From NCBI GenBank assembly GCA_024278455.1, contig JAJRTE010000036.1, positions 1-40,752 of the forward strand: a stretch of 40,752 bases of DNA. The letters are read 5' to 3'. The position numbers and the translations under genes were made by a program. Below the pieces are notes generated by a model. The model saw only the letters and a program-made list of their open reading frames with translations, made no database searches and was not told where the DNA came from. This DNA comes from Myxococcota bacterium. Lineage in GTDB: Bacteria; Myxococcota_A; UBA796; JAJRTE01. Below, in pieces: positions 7,377 to 16,321 of this stretch. Positions within the stretch are counted from its first letter, which is position 1. Each line of letters starts with the position of its first letter.

Positions 7377-8483
7377 ATGGTGACCGATTCGCGGGTGGAC
7401 AAGTTTGCGGATGTCTTGATCAACTATTCGATGGGGATCCAGCGCAACCAGCGGGTGATCATCCAGGGAACGACGCTGGCCGAACCGCTTCTCCGCGCCA
7501 CCTACACCGCCGTGCTCCAGGCCGGCGGCCATCCGATGCTGCTGATCACGCTGCCGGACCAGGACGAACTTCTCTTCCGGTTCGCCTCGGACAACCAGCT
7601 TCAGCATGTCTCCGACGTTCACCAGCACGCTATCGGCACCTACGACGCCATCCTGGTGATACTCAGCACGGCGAACACGCGGGCGTTGAACAACGTCGAT
7701 CCGGCCCGATCGGTGCTGCGTGACCGGGCGCGGAGCAAGCTGACGGAGACCCTCCTGTCGCGGTACTCGGCGGGGGAACTGAAGTGGACCGGGACGTTGT
7801 TTCCCACCAACGCATTCGCCCAGGACGCGGACATGAGTCTTCACGACTACGAGGACTTCGTCTACGGGGCCTGCATGCCCGACCCTGACGACCCGGTCGG
7901 CTGGTGGCAACGGCTTTCCCGGCGGCAGCAACGTATCGTGGACTGGTTGAAGGGCCGCAAAGAGGTCCATGTCCGCGGCCCGGAGACCGAGCTGACGCTG
8001 AGAATTGACGGCCGCAGTTTCATCAATTGCGACGGGCACGAGAACATGCCCGACGGCGAGGTCTTCACCGGCCCGCTCGAGGACAGCGTCAACGGGCACG
8101 TGTTTTTCTCCTACCCGGCCATCCACGGTGGAAGAGAAGTCTCTGGGGTCCGCCTGTGGTTCGAGGACGGCAAGGTCGTCAAGGCCACGGCGGAAAAGAA
8201 CGAGGCGTTCCTGCTCAAGACGATCGACACCGACGAGGGTGCCCGTCGCGTCGGCGAGTTCGCCATCGGAACGAACGCCGGGATCAAGCGTTTCACGCGC
8301 CAGTTGCTCTTCGACGAGAAGATCGGGGGCAGCTTCCACATGGCGCTCGGCGCGGGCATCCCCAGCACGGGCAGCAAGAACCGGTCCGCCATCCACTGGG
8401 ACATGATCTGCGACCTGCGGCGGGGAGGCGAGATCCGGGTCGACGGCGAACTCCTCAACAAGGACGGCGAATTCGTCATCTGA
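7377..8483 (+). CDS. M29-family metallo-aminopeptidase (AmpS/AmpT type)
   Basis: 368 residues from the ATG at 7377, which has AGGAG seven bases upstream; the open frame extends further 5' but without family resemblance. M29 enzymes are cytosolic dimetal aminopeptidases with broad specificity. The expected metal ligands are visible: Glu228 in DGEVFTGP, Glu294 in RVGEFAIG, His321 in GSFHMALG, and His340/Asp342 in IHWDM. The N-terminal domain (1-180) carries the family's DKFADVLINYSMGIQ start and a region with TNAFAQDADMSLHDYEDFVY. Length matches the family (about 360-410). It is transcribed alone and converges on the HD-domain gene. Confidence 0.88.
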   Translation: MVTDSRVDKFADVLINYSMGIQRNQRVIIQGTTLAEPLLRATYTAVLQAGGHPMLLITLPDQDELLFRFASDNQLQHVSDVHQHAIGTYDAILVILSTANTRALNNVDPARSVLRDRARSKLTETLLSRYSAGELKWTGTLFPTNAFAQDADMSLHDYEDFVYGACMPDPDDPVGWWQRLSRRQQRIVDWLKGRKEVHVRGPETELTLRIDGRSFINCDGHENMPDGEVFTGPLEDSVNGHVFFSYPAIHGGREVSGVRLWFEDGKVVKATAEKNEAFLLKTIDTDEGARRVGEFAIGTNAGIKRFTRQLLFDEKIGGSFHMALGAGIPSTGSKNRSAIHWDMICDLRRGGEIRVDGELLNKDGEFVI

Positions 8484-8608
8484 CCACGATACCCTGCCGG
8501 TCGTGCGTGACGCCCCCCCCCTCAGCCCCCTGGACCGTAACCGCACCCGGACCCTCCGCCGTTCCGTTCTCGATCACCCGCGACGGTGCGGAAGGACTGC
8601 TCGAGGCA

Positions 8609-10123
8609 TCACTTCGACTCTTCGTCGGCACCGCCCTCTTCGTCGGCACCGCCCTCTTCGTCGGCACCGCCCTCTTCGTCCCTGGCTTTGCGCCGTGATA
8701 CTTGCTTGCCGACGTCCACGCCCATCTTGGATGGATCGAGTATCCTGGCCGGGCGCAGGTGGGTCCGGGTCTCGTACAGGTCGATCTCCTCGGTCGCATC
8801 GGAGAAGGTCCCGTCGGCCTCCCGCACCACCCGCACGAGGGGCCAGGAAAACCGTTCCTTGTCCCTGGCCCCGGAGACACTGAGAACCCAGCGGCCGTCG
8901 GTCAGCTCGAGCAGTGTGCCTGGCGGGAAGAGCCCCAGGACCTGTGCGAAGAGCGCCAGCAAGTTGGGGTCGTACTCGGTCTCCCGTGCGGACCACATGT
9001 GCGCGAGCGCCATGGAGGGCGACATGGGTGGGGGCTGACCCGGGCGAGGCGACACGAGCAGGTCATAGTCGTTGGCGATACGCAGGATCCTGGCGAAAAG
9101 GCAGGGCATGCGTTCGGAACGCCTGAGACCCGAAGTGCCCTCCTCGTCGCGCGGGGCATAGGGGTCGTGGTGCTCGAGCACCATCAGCAGCCGGCGAATC
9201 TTGGCCTCGTGGAAACCGCGCTGCCGGAGCAGCAGGCGCGCGCCGGCGGCGCAATGGCCCGTCCGGTCGGGGACCTTCGTGTAGCCGATGTCGTGGAGCA
9301 TGGCGGCGACGCCAAGGTCGCTGATGGCACCCTCGGGCAGCTCGAGGGCTTCGCCGATCGTGAGGGCGAGGCTGGTCACGGACAGCAGGTGCTGCTCTCC
9401 CGCCCGTCCCGTGGTCTGTCGGAAGGGCTCCAGACTGCCGTCCACCGGATCTTCTCTCAGGCTGGTCACCATGTCGATAACCACGCGGCGTATGGGCAGC
9501 GGGTTGGGAATGCGGTCTGCCGCCAGGTTCTGGACCGCCTCCGCCACCACGCTCGCCCCGCGCTTCATGGCCTCTTCGTAGTCCTTGCGCTGCTGCGTCG
9601 GCTCTCCGCCGATCCGGAACCGGTGGGTCCCGCTCAGCGCGATGTCACCGAGGCCGGACAGCTTGTGTTCCAGCGCGGCGCGGGGACTCTCGTCTCCCGG
9701 TTTCCCGGCCACCGCCTGGGCGATTTCCCGAACCGCATCCGGCTGGAGCGCGCCATGGAACGATATGCCGCCGACACGGTGCCGCGCGAGTTCCTGGACG
9801 AATGCCTCGATCATCTGCTGCTCTCGAGGATTACCGCGGAGGCGAATGTCGTTGACATAGATCTGGTCCTCGACGCACACCACGTGCACGGCGCCGAGAA
9901 GATCGAGAAGCGCGTTAAGCGTGGTCGCGAACTCCTTCGACGGTGTCTCGAACGCGGCGTTGTCCTTGTCGTGGAGCCTGCTGGTACGGAGCAGGCCGAG
10001 GAGGATGAACACGAGCCGGCGTCCGTCTTCCCGGACCCTGCCGGCCAGTTCCCTGTCGTCGGCCTGGGCCGCCGCTTGCAACGCCTTCTCCAGACCCTGC
10101 TGCATCTGGTCGACGGTACTCAT
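8609..10123 (-). CDS. HD-GYP-like domain protein, degenerate
   Basis: 504 residues. The N-terminal half (1-170) is a helical domain of the type seen next to HD-GYP domains in Myxococcota (LLGLLRTSRLHDKDN, VEDQIYVNDIRLRG, ELARHRVGGISFHG). The second half is HD-GYP-like: a leading His (GEQHLLSVTSLA), LHDIGYTKVP near residue 275, LEHHDPYAP and RILRIANDYDLLVSPRPG. The GYP triplet itself is not where expected, and HHE is replaced by HHD, so c-di-GMP hydrolysis is doubtful although the HD metal site is kept. The C-terminus is an acidic repeat, DEEGGA three times. The start overlaps the upstream gene's stop as ATGA, so the two are translationally coupled. Confidence 0.72.
   Translation of the reverse strand: MSTVDQMQQGLEKALQAAAQADDRELAGRVREDGRRLVFILLGLLRTSRLHDKDNAAFETPSKEFATTLNALLDLLGAVHVVCVEDQIYVNDIRLRGNPREQQMIEAFVQELARHRVGGISFHGALQPDAVREIAQAVAGKPGDESPRAALEHKLSGLGDIALSGTHRFRIGGEPTQQRKDYEEAMKRGASVVAEAVQNLAADRIPNPLPIRRVVIDMVTSLREDPVDGSLEPFRQTTGRAGEQHLLSVTSLALTIGEALELPEGAISDLGVAAMLHDIGYTKVPDRTGHCAAGARLLLRQRGFHEAKIRRLLMVLEHHDPYAPRDEEGTSGLRRSERMPCLFARILRIANDYDLLVSPRPGQPPPMSPSMALAHMWSARETEYDPNLLALFAQVLGLFPPGTLLELTDGRWVLSVSGARDKERFSWPLVRVVREADGTFSDATEEIDLYETRTHLRPARILDPSKMGVDVGKQVSRRKARDEEGGADEEGGADEEGGADEESK
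8618..8680. repeat. 18-bp tandem repeat, 3.5 copies
   Basis: Unit CTCTTCGTCGGCACCGCC at 8618-8635, 8636-8653 and 8654-8671, plus a 9-bp partial copy. The copies are identical, which suggests recent expansion. On the coding strand it gives the acidic tail DEEGGA of the HD-domain protein. Confidence 0.95.
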
Positions 10124-12072
10124 GAAGCCTCCTTCCCCGCGCCGGCGCTGCGATGATGACTCAGCGCCCGCCCGATGAACGGCTGAACCGCGGTATCAGC
10201 GACCTTCAACGCCCCGCGCAGGGTCTTTTCGGCAAGCTCGACCGGAATCTCGGACAGGGCCACGGCGGCCGCAATCTGCTGGGCCGCCGACCCGCCCAGG
10301 TGCTTTCTGATCCACCCCTTGGGTGTCAACCATGCCTGCCACTGCTCGAGGTATCGCTCGCCACCCAGTTGGCCCATCAGCCGGCCGATCTGGACGGCGT
10401 CGCTCGAGGAGATGCTGGAGCCCTGCTTCTCGAGGAGTCTGGCCAGGTTGTCCACGAACCGCCTGTCACCTGTATGCTTCATGATGTCCAGGAGAGCTGT
10501 GCGCCGCTCGCTCTCGGCCGTCTTGAACGCCTCGAATATGGCCCTTCCGACCTGTCCGGAATAGGGCATCGCCTTGAGATGCCTCATGGCTTCGCCCTGG
10601 ATTTCGATGTCTTCGTGCGAACATTGCCTGGCCACGAAAGGCGCGGCCTGCTCTCCACCGATACGAGCAATGACGCGGAGCAGGTCCCGGGCCACGTGCC
10701 CTTCGACCGCATCGAAACGCTGCTGCAGCTCCTCGACCCGCTCCTTGCCCAGCTCCTCCAACATCTGGCGGCCGATGGCTCGAGAGGCACTGCCATGCTC
10801 CTTGGCCAGGCCGTCCAGGACCGCGTTGAACGGGTCCGCACAGGCGCGCTTGATCACGGCCAGCAGCTCCGGGTCGAGCTGCCGCTCCTCCACCGGGATG
10901 GAGTGCAGGAGCTTCCGCACGGCGTGGTCATCCCCGCACCCCCTCAGAAGATCGTCGAGGGCCATCCGTCTCGTCTGGTCCCACGGGGGGGGTTCGGCCT
11001 TGGCCATCTCCGCGACGATGTCCATGAAGCGCTGGAGAGGTCCCAGGTGTTCCGAAACCAGGAGGAACTCCCGGATCTCCTTGAACAGGTGGGCGATGTC
11101 GCCGTACTTCCACCTCTCCTGCGGGTCGTCGAGCTGCCTGCGCATGTGCCGGACGAGTCGAAGACAGTCGGAAGGGAGCGCGGCCGCCGACACCTCTGAA
11201 CGGTAGCGGGCCTTGATATGCACCGGTACGTCCACCCAGTCCGGCTTCACCTTCTTCGGAAGGTGGGGCGGCGGGAGATCGACATCGTCGGGAAGAGGTG
11301 CCGCCTCCGGGTCGGCACCCGGCCCACCGCCCACCCGCTTCCCGGGACCTCCCGCTTCTGCATCGAATCTCAACGACAGAGCGCGCAAGTCCTCCTCCTC
11401 GTCCTCCTCCTCGTCCTCCGGCACGAACCCCTCCACCGCCACGATCTCGAGGTTCTTGAAATTGGCCTTCCACAACAGGGTGACCACATCGTCTTCGTGC
11501 TGGTGAACCCCGGTGTAGCGGATGGAGAGAATCTCGAGGAGCTTGGCGAGTTCCTCCCAGTGGAACCCGGGCAGGAAGTGCAGTCCTCTCACCCCGTCGC
11601 GATAGAACCGGAACGCCAGGCTGCGCTCGCGATCCCGGTTCAGGTACACCACTTCCCCCTCGTACCAGAGTTCGAACGGCTGGACCATGAGCTTGATGGC
11701 ACCATCTTTCAGGCAGGAGACGAGATTGTCGAGCAGGGATGTCAGGAAGTGGTGAATGGCCTTGTTCCGCGGGTCGTAGAGCAGGAACGACCGGGCGACT
11801 CGTGCCATCTGGGTCAACACCCCGGATACTTGCTGGTGGCGCTTGCTCGTCCCGCGCTGCGCCTCCTCCCCATCAGCCATGGACAACACGTCATCCAGTT
11901 CATCCGGGGGGGGGATCCCCGTGTCATCCGTGCCTGGAGGAACGCCCCCCTCGTCCGTGCCCGGAGGAACGCTCCCATCGTCCGGCACGGGAGGAACGCC
12001 CCCCTCTTCCAGAACGGGCGTCTCGAGGTCGGTCTCTGTTGCCGTGGAAAGGTTGTCCTGCTGTTCGTCCAT
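10120..12072 (-). CDS. Large soluble protein, HEAT-like helical repeats, function unknown
   Basis: 650 residues from the ATG at 12072, preceded by GAAAGGG; a GTG nine codons upstream is less likely. Residues 10-45 are an acidic Pro/Gly repeat (EGGVPPGTD type). Residues about 65-200 form a helical domain that includes RSFLLYDPRNKAIHHFLTSLL and FELWYEGEVVYLNRDRERSLAFRFYRDGVRGLHF. An acidic, Pro-rich hinge follows. From about 280 to the end the protein is alpha-helical with HEAT-like pairs, for example DLLRVIARIGGEQAAPFV and EAMRHLKAMPYSGQVG. No signal peptide or membrane segment is seen. The N-terminal domain resembles that of the downstream HD-GYP-like protein in layout, suggesting the pair works together, perhaps as scaffold and effector. 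Function is not known to me. Confidence 0.7.
   Translation of the reverse strand: MDEQQDNLSTATETDLETPVLEEGGVPPVPDDGSVPPGTDEGGVPPGTDDTGIPPPDELDDVLSMADGEEAQRGTSKRHQQVSGVLTQMARVARSFLLYDPRNKAIHHFLTSLLDNLVSCLKDGAIKLMVQPFELWYEGEVVYLNRDRERSLAFRFYRDGVRGLHFLPGFHWEELAKLLEILSIRYTGVHQHEDDVVTLLWKANFKNLEIVAVEGFVPEDEEEDEEEDLRALSLRFDAEAGGPGKRVGGGPGADPEAAPLPDDVDLPPPHLPKKVKPDWVDVPVHIKARYRSEVSAAALPSDCLRLVRHMRRQLDDPQERWKYGDIAHLFKEIREFLLVSEHLGPLQRFMDIVAEMAKAEPPPWDQTRRMALDDLLRGCGDDHAVRKLLHSIPVEERQLDPELLAVIKRACADPFNAVLDGLAKEHGSASRAIGRQMLEELGKERVEELQQRFDAVEGHVARDLLRVIARIGGEQAAPFVARQCSHEDIEIQGEAMRHLKAMPYSGQVGRAIFEAFKTAESERRTALLDIMKHTGDRRFVDNLARLLEKQGSSISSSDAVQIGRLMGQLGGERYLEQWQAWLTPKGWIRKHLGGSAAQQIAAAVALSEIPVELAEKTLRGALKVADTAVQPFIGRALSHHRSAGAGKEAS
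11915..12020. repeat. 27-bp tandem repeat coding an acidic Pro-Gly linker
   Basis: Four consecutive units (11915-11940, 11941-11967, 11968-11994, 11995-12020) with the shared pattern AACGCYCCC...CCGG..GG. They encode nine-residue repeats of the EGGVPPGTD type near the N-terminus of the HEAT-like protein. The copies differ by several substitutions, so this array is older than the one at 8618-8680. Confidence 0.85.
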
Positions 12073-12271
12073 GATCGCCCTTTCCCCGCAGCACGCCACA
12101 GCCGTGCCTTCGCCATGACGCCACCTCGTGCGATGGCGTGACCGCAGTGCACTCGTGCATCGATCTCGCTCGTCGGGCCTCCGCCGGCAGGCCCCTCCCT
12201 ACCACACGATTCTACCACCGATCGGCCCGGCAAGGAAGACTCTATCGGAGACTCGAGGCGCGCCCGGACGG

Positions 12272-13111
12272 TCACACCCGGAAGCTCAGACTGCCCGAAC
12301 GAAACGGTCGCACCGACACTTCCGTGAACCCCAGTTCCGACAACAGCCGCTCGGCCTCCCCCCGAACCACCGCCAGCCGCGGCATCCTCGAGGGGTCCAG
12401 CTCGATGCGCGCGACATCGCCCGCAAGGTGACGAACGCGGAGATTGTCCTGCGGCTCGAGCGCCAACAGGTTGCGTATCCCCGCCTCGGCCGCTTCGATC
12501 CGTGCCAGGTTGGCCGGCGTGGCCCGAACACCGGGTTGCAGCCTCGAGCGCAGGCAGGGACTGGCGGCGAATCCCCAGTTCGGGAGACCGAGATGGCGAG
12601 ACATGACCCGCACTTCCGCCTTGCGCCACCGGCGGAGCGGACTCTCCACGCCGAACTCCTCCGCGGCTCGAAGACCCACTCGAGTCGGATCCTCGAGATC
12701 CTCGGCGTTGGTGCCGTTGAACACCACGATCGCTTCCCCGGACCGCCCCTCCTTGTCCAGAAGGCGCGTCCCCACCTCCCAGATGGCGGCATACAGGGTC
12801 CGCTTGCAGGCATAGCAACTCGAACCCTCGTTCTCCACGTAGGACTCCAGGCTTCCTTCGTGGGTCTCGATCTCCACCAGCGGAATCTCGTGGCGACCGG
12901 CAAGCATGCGGGCCAGGTCGAGCTGCTCCCGCGGGAGGGAGCCCGACACCCCGATGACCGCGTGCGTGTTCCCGGGAAACACGCGGTGCACGATGCAGGC
13001 GACGAGCGCACTGTCCACTCCCCCGGAGTAGGCGACCAGGTTGACCCCGCGCGACGTCCCTCGAACACGAACCGCTCTCGCCGCTTCCTCCAACATGACT
13101 TCAGGCTTCAT
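12272..13111 (-). CDS. larE: ATP-dependent sacrificial sulfur transferase LarE
   Basis: 279 residues from the ATG at 13111, with an AGGAGG about 11 bases upstream; a TTG further upstream is in frame but would lie on the Shine-Dalgarno itself. LarE uses ATP and its own cysteine sulfur to thiolate the pyridinium precursor of the nickel-pincer nucleotide cofactor of lactate racemase and relatives. The PP-loop SGGVDS is at 29-34. SSCYACKR and ASPCLRSRL carry the conserved cysteines; the latter, by family position, is the likely sacrificial one. GTNAEDLEDPTRVGLRAAEE is a family hallmark. larB and larC are not in the window. The HEAT-like gene follows 200 bp downstream on the same strand. Confidence 0.88.
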   Translation of the reverse strand: MKPEVMLEEAARAVRVRGTSRGVNLVAYSGGVDSALVACIVHRVFPGNTHAVIGVSGSLPREQLDLARMLAGRHEIPLVEIETHEGSLESYVENEGSSCYACKRTLYAAIWEVGTRLLDKEGRSGEAIVVFNGTNAEDLEDPTRVGLRAAEEFGVESPLRRWRKAEVRVMSRHLGLPNWGFAASPCLRSRLQPGVRATPANLARIEAAEAGIRNLLALEPQDNLRVRHLAGDVARIELDPSRMPRLAVVRGEAERLLSELGFTEVSVRPFRSGSLSFRV

Positions 13112-13151
13112 GCGACCAACGACCTCCTGCAAATCCTCGAAGTATCCGGGA

Positions 13152-13181
13152 TTGACATGCCCGGAAGTGACCTACAAAATA
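13152..13181 (+). promoter_or_regulatory. Putative promoter of the pseudouridine synthase gene
   Basis: TTGACA (13152-13157) with an A/T-rich -10 candidate AAAATA (13176-13181, 18-bp spacer) in the gap between two divergent genes. The -35 box lies within a CCGGG (13147-13151) / CCCGG (13160-13164) inverted repeat, which might be an operator. On the minus strand TATATT (13184-13179) could serve larE. Confidence 0.45.
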
Positions 13182-13286
13182 TAGCCGTCCGTGCAGCCGG
13201 GACAATCCAATGCGACGATCCCGGCACGGCTGGACCTGGTGCTCGAGCACCCAGGGCAGGCCAGGCCCCGAACAAGGAGACGCCGG

Positions 13287-14042
13287 GTGGACGACACCGG
13301 CCACACACCCGGAACGGGGGGAGAATCCTTCCCAAAAGGCCCCGTCCGGATCAACAAGTACCTCGCCCGCTCCGGGTACTGCTCGAGGCGCCAGGCCGAT
13401 ACGCTGGTGCGCGAGGAAAGAGTCACCATCGACGGACGAGTCGCGCTGCTGGGCGCAACCGTCCCTCCCGGCGCCCGGGTCCGCGTCGACGGCGAGCCTG
13501 TTACGCCCCACCCAGATACCATCGTCCTGGCCTTCAACAAGCCTCGAGGCGTGGTCACCACGACCGACGAGCGGGAACCCGACAACATCATGTCCATCCT
13601 GAACTTTCCCGAACGGGTCTTCCCGGTCGGCCGGCTCGACCGCAACTCGAGCGGCTTGATCCTGTTCACCAACGACGGGGACATCAGCCGGCGTATTCTG
13701 CACCCAGCCTACCGGCACGAAAAGGAGTACGTGGTCCGCCTGGACCGGCCCTTCGGCGACGACCTCCTGGCATGCCTGCGCAAGGGCATCGTCCTCGATG
13801 GCCGCCCGACCCGGCCCTGCTCCGTGGAACGCCTCGGCGCCCGCGCCTTCCGTATCGTGCTCACCGAAGGACGCAACCGGCAGATCCGGCGCATGTGCGA
13901 GGCGTGCGGGCACCGCGTGCTCAACCTGCGGAGAACTCGGATCATGCACATCGAACTGGGAGACCTCCCGCCCGGTAAGTGGCGGCGGCTGAACCCGGCT
14001 CGACTCTTCCCGCCGGACGCCGGCCGCCGCGAGGATTCGTAA
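13287..14042 (+). CDS. rRNA pseudouridine synthase, RsuA/RluB/RluE/RluF family
   Basis: 251 residues from the GTG at 13287, which has AAGGAG seven bases upstream; no ATG fits. The enzyme isomerises a specific uridine in rRNA to pseudouridine. An N-terminal S4 RNA-binding domain (RINKYLARSGYCSRRQADTLV..RVTIDG) precedes the catalytic domain with FNKPRGVVTT, the catalytic aspartate in GRLDRNSSGLILFTNDGD (near residue 118) and GRNRQIRRMCE. GRLDRNSSGLILFTN most resembles the RluF group (23S rRNA U2604), but the exact site cannot be settled by eye. It converges on the B12-binding radical SAM gene with 31 bp between stops. Confidence 0.88.
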   Translation: MDDTGHTPGTGGESFPKGPVRINKYLARSGYCSRRQADTLVREERVTIDGRVALLGATVPPGARVRVDGEPVTPHPDTIVLAFNKPRGVVTTTDEREPDNIMSILNFPERVFPVGRLDRNSSGLILFTNDGDISRRILHPAYRHEKEYVVRLDRPFGDDLLACLRKGIVLDGRPTRPCSVERLGARAFRIVLTEGRNRQIRRMCEACGHRVLNLRRTRIMHIELGDLPPGKWRRLNPARLFPPDAGRREDS

Positions 14043-14073
14043 CCCCCTGGTCGAGGCTCCGGGGACGACGGCG

Positions 14074-16284
14074 TCACCTCGAAGAAGGCACCAGCAGCAG
14101 CCCGTCCTCCCGAACGGCACGCCAGGTCTGTCGGGCGATGAACGACGCGAACGCTGCCGGCCCTCCCGGGTGGCGCTCCGCCACCTCCTCCACGGTGGGA
14201 TAGGGCTTGCCGCCACGCCCTCGAGGCCGGCTGCGGTCGAGACACGCCTTGAGCCAGCGTGCCTGGGGCCCGGGCAGGCGAAACGTCCGCACACCGCCCG
14301 CCGCCGCGACCTGCAGGATCTCCTTGCCCGTGCGGCTCGAGGCGGGTGCTGGCGCGATGTCCGCGCGTCCTCCCAGCCAGACCAGGCGGCAGGAGCCCGG
14401 TGCACCACTGCTCATGGTCCGGAGGCCCGCCACGGCCCTGCGCACCTCGGACTTGGGTACGTTGGGGCGAGGCACCCGCCGGTCGAACCACGAGCGCACA
14501 TCCCGGTCGAGCCCCTGGCCATGCATGAAGTGGTACAGGGCCGTATCCAGGGCGGGGCCGTAGGCGTCTGCATCGCACCCGGCGGCATCGACATACTCGA
14601 GGTCGTTCCATGCGAAGTCGCCTCTTTCCGGTCCGGTGATGGTGATGCCGAACTCGGCCGGGCAGCGGCCCACCGGGGCGTGGGCGGTGGCGTAGAACCG
14701 GTGCCAGAATCCGGACTGGATCAGCCCCTCGTCGAAGAGTTGGCGGACCCGCTCGAGGCTGTCCACGATCTCTTGCTCCGTCTGGGAGGGAAAGCCGTAC
14801 ATGAGATAGGCGTGCACCATGATCGATGCCCCGGTGAAGGCGGCCGCGGCCCGGGCGACCTGGGCCACGGTCACCCCCTTTCGCATGCGCTTGAGCAGCC
14901 TGTCCGAAGCGATCTCGAGCCCGCCGCTGACGGCGATGCACCCGGAGGCTGCCAGGAGCCGGCACAGGTCGGGGGTGAACGCCTCCTCGAACCGGACGTT
15001 CCCCCACCAGGAGACGACCAGGCCGCGCTCGAGGATCTCCAGGGCCATCGCTCGCAAGAGGGCCGGCGGCGCGGCTTCGTCCACGAAATGGAACCCGGAC
15101 TGGCCCGTCTCGGCCACGATGTGCTCCATCCGGTCCACGATGTCGCGTGCTCGACCGGGTCTGAAGTCCGCCACGTGGGGGAGCGTGACATCGCAGAAGG
15201 CACAGCGTTTCCAGTAGCACCCGTGGGCAAGGGGCATCCTGTTCCAGCGCCCGTCGGACCAGAGCCGATGGGTGGGATTGAGCAGCTCGAGCACCGAGAG
15301 GTATCCGTCCAGGGGCAACCCATCGAACGAGGGAAAGCCTCGAGGCACGCCGCTGAGGTCCGGGGGCCGGTCCCCGGCGATGAAGCGCACCGATGAGCCG
15401 TCCCGCACGAACGTCCGGCACAACGCGCCGGCGCCGCGCGCGCCCTCGAGGTGCTCCAGCATGGCGATCATCGGCTCCTCGCCGTCGTCCAGGGTGACGA
15501 AGTCGACGATGTCGAACAGGGCGGGTGCGCGGAGGTCCCGGAGTTCGGTATTGACGAATCCGCCTCCCAGCACGACCCGGGTGCGGGGATCCCAACGTCT
15601 GACTACCTGGGCCGCGCGAAGCGCCCCCAGGAGCGTGCCTGGAAAGGGCACCGTGAACCCGACGACCTGGGGCCGATGCCGGTCGAGCAGGGCTTCCATG
15701 ACGCCGGCGGCGAGTTCATCGACGAAGTTGCCGGGTTGGGCCAGCACCTTGGCCATGACGGCGAAATCGGTCGCGGCGAGGGCCAAGGATTCGCCGTACC
15801 TGCTGAACCGGTATTCGGGAACGAGCAACTCGGTGACCAGGTCCGCCAGGTCCTCGAGGTACAGGGTACAGAGGAAACGGGCACGGTCGGTGACACCGAG
15901 GGTCCCGAAGGCCCAGCTTTCATCCTGGAGCCTGTCGAACCTGGGGCCTTCGGGCAGGAAGCGGGCATGGCACACCCTGTGGGCGAGGGTCGGGTCCCTT
16001 CCCTGGAGGAATCGAACGACCGGTTCAATGGTGTCCAGGTATCGTTCTGCCATCTCGAAGGCCCACGCCAGGCGCGACCCCGGCGGGACTCGAGAAGCAC
16101 GCGCGGACGCGAAGAGTTTGAGCAACCCGTCGCGGGAGAAGAGGCGCAGAGCGGACTCGAGCCCGAGGTCGGCCTGGACCGTGTCGTGGCCAGCGGTCCG
16201 GAGCGTCCGGGTCAGACAGGGCACCGCGGGATAGGGTGCGTTGAGCTGCGTGAACGGAGGCGTAACCAGGAGGACCTTAGCCAT
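14074..16284 (-). CDS. B12-binding-domain radical SAM protein with CX4CX2C motif
   Basis: 736 residues. The N-terminus MAKVLLVTPPFTQLNAPYP is the opening of a cobalamin-binding domain (about 1-280), with PQVVGFTVPFPG and RVVLGGGFVNTEL further on. The radical SAM core starts near residue 355 at HGCYWKRCAFCDVTLPH. The cluster motif is Cys-x4-Cys-x2-Cys, one residue longer than the canonical CX3CX2C. FHFVDEAAPPALLRAMALEI and SGGLEIASDRLLKRMRKG fit the rest of the TIM barrel. The last 150 residues have no family I recognise. Members often methylate or rearrange unactivated carbon; the substrate is unknown. It lies 37 bp downstream of mgtE on the same strand and may be cotranscribed. Confidence 0.82.
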   Translation of the reverse strand: MAKVLLVTPPFTQLNAPYPAVPCLTRTLRTAGHDTVQADLGLESALRLFSRDGLLKLFASARASRVPPGSRLAWAFEMAERYLDTIEPVVRFLQGRDPTLAHRVCHARFLPEGPRFDRLQDESWAFGTLGVTDRARFLCTLYLEDLADLVTELLVPEYRFSRYGESLALAATDFAVMAKVLAQPGNFVDELAAGVMEALLDRHRPQVVGFTVPFPGTLLGALRAAQVVRRWDPRTRVVLGGGFVNTELRDLRAPALFDIVDFVTLDDGEEPMIAMLEHLEGARGAGALCRTFVRDGSSVRFIAGDRPPDLSGVPRGFPSFDGLPLDGYLSVLELLNPTHRLWSDGRWNRMPLAHGCYWKRCAFCDVTLPHVADFRPGRARDIVDRMEHIVAETGQSGFHFVDEAAPPALLRAMALEILERGLVVSWWGNVRFEEAFTPDLCRLLAASGCIAVSGGLEIASDRLLKRMRKGVTVAQVARAAAAFTGASIMVHAYLMYGFPSQTEQEIVDSLERVRQLFDEGLIQSGFWHRFYATAHAPVGRCPAEFGITITGPERGDFAWNDLEYVDAAGCDADAYGPALDTALYHFMHGQGLDRDVRSWFDRRVPRPNVPKSEVRRAVAGLRTMSSGAPGSCRLVWLGGRADIAPAPASSRTGKEILQVAAAGGVRTFRLPGPQARWLKACLDRSRPRGRGGKPYPTVEEVAERHPGGPAAFASFIARQTWRAVREDGLLLVPSSR

Positions 16285-16321
16285 GACGCTTGCTCGACGT
16301 GCGAGCCTGACGGACCGTTTC

